From Prevotellaceae bacterium (GTDB lineage: Bacteria > Bacteroidota > Bacteroidia > Bacteroidales > UBA932): DNA of 5,887 nucleotides. Made by a program: the position numbers and the translations under genes. The notes under the pieces were generated by a model. It did not search any database. It saw only the letters and a program-made list of their open reading frames with translations, and was not told the origin of the DNA. The stretch lies in contig JAITOP010000285.1 in assembly GCA_031289895.1 (NCBI GenBank), positions 1-5,887 on the forward strand, in the 5' to 3' direction. This document shows positions 1 through 5,880 of the stretch, in pieces (position 1 is the first letter of the stretch; each line of letters begins with the position of its first letter).

Positions 1-59
1 GTAGATATAAAATTGGGGCGGGTGCCGAAACAGCCTTATGAGTAGGCGAAAAATTTTTA
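1..59 (+). other. Upstream flank, possibly the 3' end of an upstream gene
   Basis: Two frames are open from the left edge. One reads VDIKLGRVPKQPYE and stops at TAG 43-45; the other reads RYKIGAGAETAL and stops at TGA 39-41. Either could be the C-terminal tail of an upstream gene, but neither is long enough to identify. A 4-bp stem (GCCT 33-36 / AGGC 44-47) and the palindrome AAAAATTTTT (49-58) lie just before the precursor start. Both are too short to call a terminator or operator with confidence. TAAAATTG at 8-15 differs by one base from the Bacteroidota -7 consensus TAnnTTTG, and its -33 partner would lie outside the window. Confidence 0.3.
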
Positions 60-293
60 ATGAAAAATATCATGAAAAAAATTAAATTAAATACATTGGC
101 TCAAAATGCCATGAATGAAAAGGAAATGAACGACCTTAAAGGTGGGCAAGCAGGAATCATAATAGGAGATTGTTTTTGTGCTTGCCGATATGCAAATTGT
201 GGCGGATCAGGAACAAACTCAAATGGCGGTGCAAATAATATTGGAGGATTAAGTTCTCCTCCTGATATAGACGCGTTAATCGTAAATGGATAA
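60..293 (+). CDS. Double-glycine-leader natural product (RiPP-like) precursor peptide, GG-Bacteroidales type
   Basis: This 77-residue peptide fits the Bacteroidota natural product precursor leader family (TIGR04149 type). Its leader, KLNTLAQNAMNEKEMNDLKGG at about residues 9-29, is lysine-rich then acidic and ends in Gly28-Gly29, the expected cut site for a C39-type peptidase transporter. The predicted 48-residue core has four cysteines at 38, 40, 42 and 47 (CxCxCx4C), then a Gly/Asn/Ser-rich segment (GGSGTNSNGGANNIGG), SSPP, and a hydrophobic tail ending VNG. The family suggests a secreted, possibly disulfide-bonded or enzymatically modified peptide; its activity is unknown. Met1 (60) gives the longest frame. 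Met5 (72) would give the usual MKKIKLN opening and is an equally good start; neither has a Shine-Dalgarno motif. No maturase or transporter is in view. The gene is separated from the GLPGLI genes by a hairpin. The family call is fairly secure; the modification is inference. Confidence 0.82.
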   Translation: MKNIMKKIKLNTLAQNAMNEKEMNDLKGGQAGIIIGDCFCACRYANCGGSGTNSNGGANNIGGLSSPPDIDALIVNG

Positions 294-306
294 AACAATT
301 AGGAAT

Positions 307-367
307 GAATAATAGTAAATTAACACACTTTGATTATATTGATTAGAGTATGTATTTACTATTATTC
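307..367 (+). terminator. Long AT-rich hairpin between precursor and GLPGLI genes; candidate attenuator or partial terminator
   Basis: GAATAATAGTAAAT (307-320) and ATTTACTATTATTC (354-367) are perfect 14-bp inverted repeats around a 33-nt loop. After one mismatch (306/368) the pairing continues for two A-T pairs and a possible G-U. The 3' arm runs into a T-rich stretch (368-373). The stem has only two G-C pairs, so it is weaker than a classical intrinsic terminator. Its position 14 nt after the precursor stop and 27 nt before the next start suits partial termination or 3' end protection, giving more precursor mRNA than downstream mRNA. The loop holds a 9-bp tandem repeat (330-338 and 339-347, 8 of 9 bases equal). 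An operator is an alternative reading. The inverted repeat is seen directly; its role is inferred. Confidence 0.45.
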
Positions 368-394
368 TTTTATAATAATAAACATACTTAAAAT

Positions 395-1348
395 ATGAAA
401 AATATAACTATCAAAAAAAAAATATTATTGTGTTGTGTTATTATCTTTACAATAACAAACGCAAATGCTCAATTTCATTATAGAAGCCCGCTTATCAAGA
501 TAAAGGTGGATGTGTGTAATTACTATGTTACATATACTTACAAATTTGTAAATGATACTATAAAAAAAGAACCTTACTACGACAAACAAGCATTGGAAAT
601 AGGCGACAGCATAATCAAATATAGCAGCATATATGTCGATATAAGAGATTCTATTTTTATTGAGTTTTCAAATAATAAAGGGAAACACAGACAAAACAAA
701 AATGGAAGCGATGGCATTAATCCTAATACAGAAGCAGGATTAAAAGCAAATGAAAAAGCAATATATGAAGACTATTATGTAAATTATCCGACTAAAAAAA
801 TGTTGTCAGTTTCGACAGGAATGTGGGGAAAAGAATATCTATACGAAGAACCTGTCCCAAAATTTGAATGGAAATTTCATCCTGATACAACAACAATATT
901 AGGATATAAATGTATGAAAGCCACAACAACATTCAGAGGCAGAAATTATGAAGTTTGGTTTACGCCATTTATACCAATACGTTATGGACCTTGGAAATTT
1001 AATGGACTGCCGGGATTAATATTAAAAGCAACTGATACAAAAGGATACTTTGAATGGATTGCCATAGGATTTGAAAAACCGCAAAATAAAGATTTATATG
1101 TTATTAATTTTGAAAAAATATCAAAAGGGACACATTTTGTTAAAACAGACAGAAAAAGTGTTATAAAATTATTACACAAACGTTGGAGCGACCCAGTAGG
1201 TTTAGGCTTATCTAATTTACCAGATGGATTCAGGGGTATGTATACATTAAGTGACCCGCTTACAAGCGCACAAGTTATAATAAGTCATGATATTCCAAGT
1301 TCTAAAAATGTTCAGTTTTCTTATATTCCTATTCCCGAATTAGAATAA
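395..1348 (+). CDS. GLPGLI family protein, paralog 1 (secreted or periplasmic)
   Basis: This 317-residue protein carries the family signature GLPGLI at residues 204-209, inside a conserved block (about 164-221). That block includes ILGYKCMKATTTFRGR, EVWFTPFIPIRYGPWKFN and the TDTKGYFEW tail. A signal peptide is evident: a lysine-rich start, a hydrophobic stretch about 10-20, and an ANA|Q cleavage site after residue 25. No lipobox is seen, so a periplasmic protein is likely. Cys41 and Cys173 are shared with both downstream paralogs and may form a disulfide. The C-terminus, FSYIPIPELE, is nearly the same as in paralog 3. The family is known in Bacteroidota, but I know of no established biochemical function. 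The gene starts at ATG 395 after an A-rich leader; no strong promoter is visible, so it may depend on read-through from the precursor. An A10 run (413-422) falls in codons 7-10 and is a possible slippage site. The 5-nt gap to the next gene indicates co-transcription. Confidence 0.9.
   Translation: MKNITIKKKILLCCVIIFTITNANAQFHYRSPLIKIKVDVCNYYVTYTYKFVNDTIKKEPYYDKQALEIGDSIIKYSSIYVDIRDSIFIEFSNNKGKHRQNKNGSDGINPNTEAGLKANEKAIYEDYYVNYPTKKMLSVSTGMWGKEYLYEEPVPKFEWKFHPDTTTILGYKCMKATTTFRGRNYEVWFTPFIPIRYGPWKFNGLPGLILKATDTKGYFEWIAIGFEKPQNKDLYVINFEKISKGTHFVKTDRKSVIKLLHKRWSDPVGLGLSNLPDGFRGMYTLSDPLTSAQVIISHDIPSSKNVQFSYIPIPELE
890..921 (+). repeat. 32-bp exact repeat shared with paralog 2 (copy at 1846-1877)
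   Basis: These 32 bases, starting ACAACAATATTAGG, recur without mismatch at 1846-1877 and encode the TTILGYKCMKA part of the GLPGLI family block. The paralog 3 equivalent has a few changes. Exact identity across synonymous sites suggests recent duplication or gene conversion. Confidence 0.8.
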
Positions 1349-1351
1349 AAA
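1312..1351 (+). repeat. 40-bp 3'-end block shared by paralogs 1 and 3 (copy at 3192-3231)
   Basis: The last codons of paralog 1, its TAA stop and the first A bases of the spacer match 3192-3231 at all but one position (1327 T versus 3207 C). The block encodes QFSYIPIPELE and ends in TAGAATAAAAA. Because it spans the stop codon into the spacer, it looks like a duplication unit boundary or a conversion tract rather than protein constraint alone. Confidence 0.75.
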
Positions 1352-1353
1352 TC

Positions 1354-2250
1354 ATGAAAAAAATATACTTAAATATCATATTCATGTTTATTTGCAGCCA
1401 AGTGTTTGCACAAGTAGGTTTTGTTGACTTAAACCATCGCGATTATTCTCAAAAAACAGAAATAGATAAGTGTAAATATAGAATAACATATACGTATAAA
1501 TTTATCAGAGACACTATAAAAAAACAACCCTTTTTCGACCAGCAGGTTTTGGAAATAGGCTATCAATATTCTCATTATTACAGCATTTTTGCCGATAAAT
1601 TAGACTCTGTTGATTATGAATTTAGCCAACCACGTAAAAAAACACGCCAGAATAAAGATGGTAGCGATGGATATAATTCTTATAAAGAAGCAGGATTAAA
1701 TAGAAATGACTATGCAAGTTATGAAGATTATTGGTTTGATTATCCCGAAAAAGGCAAATTAACTGTTTCGAGTGTGTTTTGTGCAACAACATATATTTAC
1801 GAAGAACCTGTTTCAACTTTCGAATGGATATTTTATCCCGATACTACAACAATATTAGGATATAAATGTATGAAAGCAACCACAACATTCAGAGGCAGAA
1901 CCTACGATGTTTGGTTTACTCCGTTTCTCCCAATCAGGCAAGGAATGTGGAAATTCAACGGTTTGCCCGGATTAATTCTTAATGCAAGCGATACAAAAGG
2001 ATATTTTGAATGGACAGCAACAGGTATAGAAAAAAACATAAATAAATCAATTTATAATTATACTCATAATGGCAATGGATTTCAATATGTACAACGGAAA
2101 GATGTACAAAAATTAAATGAAAAGAAATGGAAAGACCCTGTTGGATTATACATATCTTTGGGCATAAATTTAACAATAAAAGGATATGAAGGTCGAACAA
2201 AACCCGGAATTATTCAATTACCATATATTCCGCAACTCGAATTAGAATAA
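1354..2250 (+). CDS. GLPGLI family protein, paralog 2 (secreted or periplasmic)
   Basis: This is the second tandem member, 298 residues, with GLPGLI at 203-208. Its signal peptide is MKKIYLNIIFMFICSQVFA with Gln20 after the cut; the cysteine in that stretch is not in a lipobox. The conserved block (about 163-220) differs from paralog 1 at 7 of 58 positions. The N-terminal half keeps the shared motifs YTYKFxxDTIKKxP, QVLEIG, SDGxN and EAGL. Cys40 and Cys172 match the pair seen in the other copies, and an extra Cys143 occurs only here. The C-terminal quarter (about 225-290) differs most from the others, but the end YIPQLELE is still recognisable. It starts 5 nt after the paralog 1 stop, so the two genes are almost certainly co-transcribed. 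The divergent region may hold partner specificity, which is inference. Function is unknown. Confidence 0.9.
   Translation: MKKIYLNIIFMFICSQVFAQVGFVDLNHRDYSQKTEIDKCKYRITYTYKFIRDTIKKQPFFDQQVLEIGYQYSHYYSIFADKLDSVDYEFSQPRKKTRQNKDGSDGYNSYKEAGLNRNDYASYEDYWFDYPEKGKLTVSSVFCATTYIYEEPVSTFEWIFYPDTTTILGYKCMKATTTFRGRTYDVWFTPFLPIRQGMWKFNGLPGLILNASDTKGYFEWTATGIEKNINKSIYNYTHNGNGFQYVQRKDVQKLNEKKWKDPVGLYISLGINLTIKGYEGRTKPGIIQLPYIPQLELE
1846..1877 (+). repeat. Second copy of the 32-bp repeat at 890-921
   Basis: Exact copy of the paralog 1 segment encoding TTILGYKCMKA, at the equivalent codons of paralog 2. Confidence 0.8.
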
Positions 2251-2263
2251 AAAAATAAATTAC

Positions 2264-2306
2264 TTTTGCAAAATCAACTATTTTTTTTACTTTTGTTGAC
2301 ACAAAA
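2264..2306 (+). promoter_or_regulatory. Two palindromes 30 bp apart overlapping the promoter; candidate operator pair
   Basis: TTTTGCAAAA (2264-2273) is a perfect 10-bp palindrome overlapping the -33 element. TTTTGT-TGAC-ACAAAA (2291-2306) has perfect 6-bp arms and overlaps the -7 element. Their centres (2268.5 and 2298.5) are 30 bp apart, about three helical turns, as expected for regulator binding on one DNA face. No regulator gene is in the window. Low-complexity A/T sequence makes short palindromes fairly easy to find, so confidence is limited. Confidence 0.35.
2265..2295 (+). promoter_or_regulatory. Bacteroidota housekeeping-sigma promoter for paralog 3 and the outer membrane protein
   Basis: TTTG at 2265-2268, a 19-nt spacer and TACTTTTG at 2288-2295 match the Bacteroidota consensus TTTG-N(17-23)-TAnnTTTG exactly. 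Transcription would begin roughly at 2302, leaving a short leader before ATG 2320. The -33 TTTG is itself inside a second TACTTTTG (2261-2268), so the octamer occurs twice, 27 nt apart. The spacer contains a T8 run (2281-2288) whose last T is the first base of the -7 box. This promoter would let paralog 3 and the barrel gene be expressed apart from the precursor. Confidence 0.65.
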
Positions 2307-2319
2307 AACATAATTTAAA

Positions 2320-3228
2320 ATGAAAAAACTATTTTTACTTTCAATTCTATTATTCTCTTTTACAATACAGATAGCGGCACAATTCAGAGATATATCAAAA
2401 AAAATGGTAATAGACGATTGTAAATATAGCATAATCTATACCCACACATTTGTTCGTGATACAATTAAAAAAAATCCTCATTATGATAAACAGGTTTTGG
2501 AAATAGGCGATAGTTTATCTCATTTTTATAGCATATATGCCGATAAGGTTGATTCTGTCTGGTATAATTTTTCAAACAACACAAAAGCCCATAAACCAAA
2601 TAAAAGCGGGGCAGATGGAATTAATCCATTTAAAGAGGCAGGATTGAAAGATAATGAATCCCCTACACACGAAAATTATTTTATGAATTATCCTAAAAAA
2701 GGAACATTGATGGTATCAACAGAAATACATTCACAAGAATTTATATATGAAGAACCTATCCAAAAATTTGAATGGAAATTTACTACTGACACCGCCACAA
2801 TTTTAGGATATAAATGTATGAAAACCACAACAACATTCAGAGGACGAAATTACGAAGTTTGGTTTACTCCGTTTATTCCAATCAGGCGAGGAATGTGGAA
2901 ATTTAACGGTTTGCCCGGATTGATTTTAAAAGCCACTGATACAAAAGGATATTTCAAATGGGAAGCAATAGGAATTGAAAAACCTGAAAATAGAAAAATA
3001 TATGCTTATATTTTTGATAAATTAGAAATGCAAAAGATAACAAGAAAAGATATGATTAAATTATTGCACAAACGCTGGCAAGACCCGATAGGATTAAGTT
3101 TTTTGATGAATGAAAAATTACAAGTTTCAGGATACATAGATGCAACAACAGGAAAACGTGTATTAGTAAAACGTGGCGATACATATAATCATCAGTTTTC
3201 TTATATCCCTATTCCCGAATTAGAATAA
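2320..3228 (+). CDS. GLPGLI family protein, paralog 3 (secreted or periplasmic)
   Basis: This third tandem member has 302 residues and GLPGLI at 197-202. The signal peptide is a clear 20-residue hydrophobic start with IAA|Q at the cut and no lipobox, pointing to the periplasm. It is closer to paralog 1 than to paralog 2: the conserved block differs from paralog 1 at 5 of 58 positions, LLHKRWxDP is shared downstream, and the end FSYIPIPELE is the same. Cys34 and Cys166 match the conserved pair. The stretch about 265-290 (GYIDATTGKR and following) is specific to this copy. Unlike paralog 2 it has its own promoter-bearing leader (2251-2319), and the barrel gene starts only 6 nt after its stop, so the two probably form a transcription unit and may act together at the outer membrane. 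Biochemical function is unknown. Confidence 0.9.
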   Translation: MKKLFLLSILLFSFTIQIAAQFRDISKKMVIDDCKYSIIYTHTFVRDTIKKNPHYDKQVLEIGDSLSHFYSIYADKVDSVWYNFSNNTKAHKPNKSGADGINPFKEAGLKDNESPTHENYFMNYPKKGTLMVSTEIHSQEFIYEEPIQKFEWKFTTDTATILGYKCMKTTTTFRGRNYEVWFTPFIPIRRGMWKFNGLPGLILKATDTKGYFKWEAIGIEKPENRKIYAYIFDKLEMQKITRKDMIKLLHKRWQDPIGLSFLMNEKLQVSGYIDATTGKRVLVKRGDTYNHQFSYIPIPELE

Positions 3229-3231
3229 AAA
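3192..3231 (+). repeat. Second copy of the 40-bp 3'-end block at 1312-1351
   Basis: Matches the end of paralog 1, including stop codon and the start of the spacer, with one mismatch (3207). In both places the block leads directly into the start of the next gene. Confidence 0.75.
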
Positions 3232-3234
3232 AAC

Positions 3235-5880
3235 ATGAAACGCACATTATCAATATTATCCGCTTTGCTGATTTGTTTTTGCGCAAACGCTCAAATAACA
3301 ATCAGCGGCATAATTCGAGACGAGGCATCGCACAAGCCTGTTGCCGATGCAAATGTAATATTGCAAAACAAAACAACAACAGCAATTTACGCCTATACAA
3401 TAACCGATGAAAACGGTAAATATTCGGTTGCCTGCAATGTACAAACCGACTCGTTGCTGATTTTAATTACAGGATTGAATGTGCGCGAAACGCGAATTTT
3501 TGTTGCCGCAAAAACTCAAACAAAGGATATTGATGTGATAACCGAATCGTTGCAGATAAAAGAGATAAAAGTGAAAGCCGACCCCATTGTTCGCCGCAGC
3601 GATACTATTGATTATTTAGTAAGCAGTTTTGCCGACCAAAGCGACCGCTCAATAGGCGATGTTCTTAAAAAAATGCCCGGAATTGATGTCGCAGAAAACG
3701 GGAAAATTTCATACAACGGTAAAGCGATAAATAAATTTTATATCGAAAATCTTGATATGCTCGAAGGTCGCTATGGCATTGCTACAAACAATATTCAGGC
3801 AAAAGATATTTCCAGAGTTCAGGTTTACGAAAATCATCAGCCAACAAAAGTTTTGCAGGGTGTTGAACATTCTGAAAATGCAGCAATAAATCTCTCGCTA
3901 AAAGAAGATGCAAAAGGCACGTTTAATACTGTGTTTCAACTTGGTGGCGGTTATAAACCGGCTATGTGGAACGGCGAATTTGTTGCAATGTATTTTGCAC
4001 GCAAATTTCAAACCATGAGTACATACAAAACCAATAATTCGGGCGATGATGTTTCGCGTGAATTTTTGTCGCATACCGACGATTCGCAGGAATATTACAT
4101 TTCGTCGCCAATAAAAATACAAAAACCAACAACGCCAAATGTTAGCCAAAACCGATATTTACAAAATGATATTCACGCCGTTTCGTTTAATTCGCTCAAC
4201 AGAATTAGTCCGGATATTGATATAAAAGCGAATGCGATTTATATTCACGACAAACAAAAATCGTTTGGAAATTCGATTACTGCATATCATTTACCTGTAA
4301 GAATGTTAGATATTTACGAAGATATTATTGCCCGCACTACAACCGATAAAGCAGAGGTAAGCGCAGAATATCTTGCAAATACAAAAACAGCGTTTATAAA
4401 AAATAAATTGCAGGTAAACGCAATGTGGAACAACGATTACGGAACAGTGCAAACCAACGTTGATAATGTTACGCAAAATTTCAAAAATCCGCAAATGAGC
4501 GTTTCTGATGTTTTTGCTTTGATAAATGTTTATGACGGTTTTCAACTGCATCTCGGCTCGCAAAATTCATTTACCAAATCGTCTGTGCAATTGAATGTTA
4601 CGCCGCTGCTGTATCCTTATATTTTCGACAATAACAGCAATTTTACAGGAACAATGCAGGATATGAACTCTTCAAATTTCAAATCGAAAACGTCTGTATT
4701 TACATCAAAACAAATGCGAAGATTTGATTTTGCTATATCAGTCGGATACGATTTGAATATCGAAAAAATGACAAGTTCATTAGTGCCGTTTGATATAACA
4801 CAAGTAAATTATTCGAGCGCCGACTCGCTGCACAATAATATTCAATGGAATCAATTTAAATTATTTGTTGCGCCAACAATAAAATATAATGTAAATAATT
4901 TGTTTCATGTAAATATCAGCGTGCCTGTTTCTTATCTTTATCAATTTTCAAACGATAAAATTATTGATACAAAAAACAAACGCAACAAATTTATTGTTGA
5001 ACCGAGTTTGCAAATATCGCATAAAATAAACGTAAACACAAGCATTTCGGCAGGTGCGGCAATATCAAATTACAACGGCAATCTTTACGATATTTACAGC
5101 GGTTATATTATGAACAATTACAGAACGATTGCCAATAATATAGCGTTTTTTAATGATGCGGTAAGTCAAAATTACAATATATCATTAAGTTACGGCGATG
5201 CTATACGTTCGCTGTTCGGCTCGCTAAGCGCAATTTATTACAACAACAAAAACAAACTGATGCAAAACATAAATTATGCGGGAGTGCTGACTCAAATATC
5301 ATCGCGCAAAATCGACAACACTTACGACGGCTATATTTTAAGCGGAAAAATAAGCAAAAGATATGATAATATCGCATCAACATTCGGTTTGTTTGGCACT
5401 TACCGCAAAAGTTTCAACGATTTGTTGCGACAGGATATTTTATTGAAATATATAAGCGATTACATAAATATAGGAATGAGTGCCAACGTGCGTCTGGGCG
5501 AATACGGAAGCGTTGATTATAACATTTCGTGGGGACAAAATACTGCGAAAATAAAAAACAACCCCGATAAATTTAACCCAATAAAAAACATTGCTCAAAA
5601 TGCTGTGCTTAACGTTTTTATTACAAAAATGCTGACATTCACCCTTGCCGGCGAACATTTTTACAACAGCGCAATAACCGACGGCAGCCGCTCAATGTTT
5701 TTTGCCGACTTGTACCTCACATACAAAACAAAACGTGTTGATTACATCATAGAAACCCGCAACCTGACAAACCAACGCAAATACAAATCAGCATCCCACA
5801 GCGACATCTCCGATTACGTTTACAGTTACGAATTGCGCCCGATTTCATTTTTGTTTAAGGTGCGGTTTAGTTTTAGGTAA
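3235..5880 (+). CDS. TonB-dependent-receptor-like outer membrane protein with CarboxypepD_reg-like domain
   Basis: This 881-residue protein looks complete. A signal peptide (1-19, CANA|Q) is followed by a CarboxypepD_reg-like beta-sandwich (about 21-103: ISGIIRDEASHKPVADANV, then ITDENGKYSV). Next comes a plug-like domain (about 110-225) with IGDVLKKMPGIDV, GKISYNGKAINKFYIENLDM and DISRVQVYENHQP. The rest (about 228-881) is rich in alternating polar and aromatic strands, as expected of a beta-barrel, and ends in FLFKVRFSFR. It is shorter than a typical SusC and has no SusD-like neighbour in view, so glycan uptake is not the first guess. A TonB box is not certain; ESLQIKEIKVKA at 104-115 is the likeliest place. 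Starting 6 nt after paralog 3, it is probably co-transcribed. Transport, export assistance or surface display of the locus peptide is inference. Sampled G+C looks higher than in the GLPGLI genes (near 38% versus about 27-32% in single 60-base lines), hinting at a different history. Confidence 0.88.
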   Translation: MKRTLSILSALLICFCANAQITISGIIRDEASHKPVADANVILQNKTTTAIYAYTITDENGKYSVACNVQTDSLLILITGLNVRETRIFVAAKTQTKDIDVITESLQIKEIKVKADPIVRRSDTIDYLVSSFADQSDRSIGDVLKKMPGIDVAENGKISYNGKAINKFYIENLDMLEGRYGIATNNIQAKDISRVQVYENHQPTKVLQGVEHSENAAINLSLKEDAKGTFNTVFQLGGGYKPAMWNGEFVAMYFARKFQTMSTYKTNNSGDDVSREFLSHTDDSQEYYISSPIKIQKPTTPNVSQNRYLQNDIHAVSFNSLNRISPDIDIKANAIYIHDKQKSFGNSITAYHLPVRMLDIYEDIIARTTTDKAEVSAEYLANTKTAFIKNKLQVNAMWNNDYGTVQTNVDNVTQNFKNPQMSVSDVFALINVYDGFQLHLGSQNSFTKSSVQLNVTPLLYPYIFDNNSNFTGTMQDMNSSNFKSKTSVFTSKQMRRFDFAISVGYDLNIEKMTSSLVPFDITQVNYSSADSLHNNIQWNQFKLFVAPTIKYNVNNLFHVNISVPVSYLYQFSNDKIIDTKNKRNKFIVEPSLQISHKINVNTSISAGAAISNYNGNLYDIYSGYIMNNYRTIANNIAFFNDAVSQNYNISLSYGDAIRSLFGSLSAIYYNNKNKLMQNINYAGVLTQISSRKIDNTYDGYILSGKISKRYDNIASTFGLFGTYRKSFNDLLRQDILLKYISDYINIGMSANVRLGEYGSVDYNISWGQNTAKIKNNPDKFNPIKNIAQNAVLNVFITKMLTFTLAGEHFYNSAITDGSRSMFFADLYLTYKTKRVDYIIETRNLTNQRKYKSASHSDISDYVYSYELRPISFLFKVRFSFR

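Noticed and set aside
14..48. Riboswitch-like G/C-rich segment before the precursor
   Set aside because: I compared it from memory with cobalamin, TPP and SAM-II core motifs and found no convincing match; the segment is also cut by the window edge.
33..58. GCCT/AGGC stem followed by TTTTT as an intrinsic terminator of an upstream gene
   Set aside because: The stem has only four pairs and is separated from the T run by an A run; too weak to call.
101..298. Reverse-strand open frame opposite the precursor
   Set aside because: It mirrors the precursor on the other strand, has no family features, and the + strand frame has a clear double-glycine leader.
329..360. Promoter for paralog 1 with TTTG at 329-332
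   Set aside because: Downstream candidates TATGTATT and TATTTACT match the -7 consensus poorly, so no promoter is called there.
982..2200. Several reverse-strand open frames of 60-75 codons inside the GLPGLI genes
   Set aside because: They lie wholly within well-supported genes, show no domain or leader features, and arise easily in AT-rich coding DNA.
2296..2301. TTGACA-like -35 box (TTGACA at 2296-2301)
   Set aside because: It suits the E. coli sigma-70 consensus, not Bacteroidota, and sits too close to the start codon at 2320 to leave room for a -10 box and leader.
395..3228. Type IX secretion C-terminal domain on the GLPGLI proteins
   Set aside because: The C-termini end in a short conserved PELE/LELE motif without the beta-sandwich sorting domain or its usual KxxxK/R-type pattern.
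3256..5658. Reverse-strand open frames inside the barrel gene, some Cys-rich
   Set aside because: The cysteines come from the complement of common Gln/Asn/Thr/Ala codons of the barrel; no leader or independent promoter is evident.
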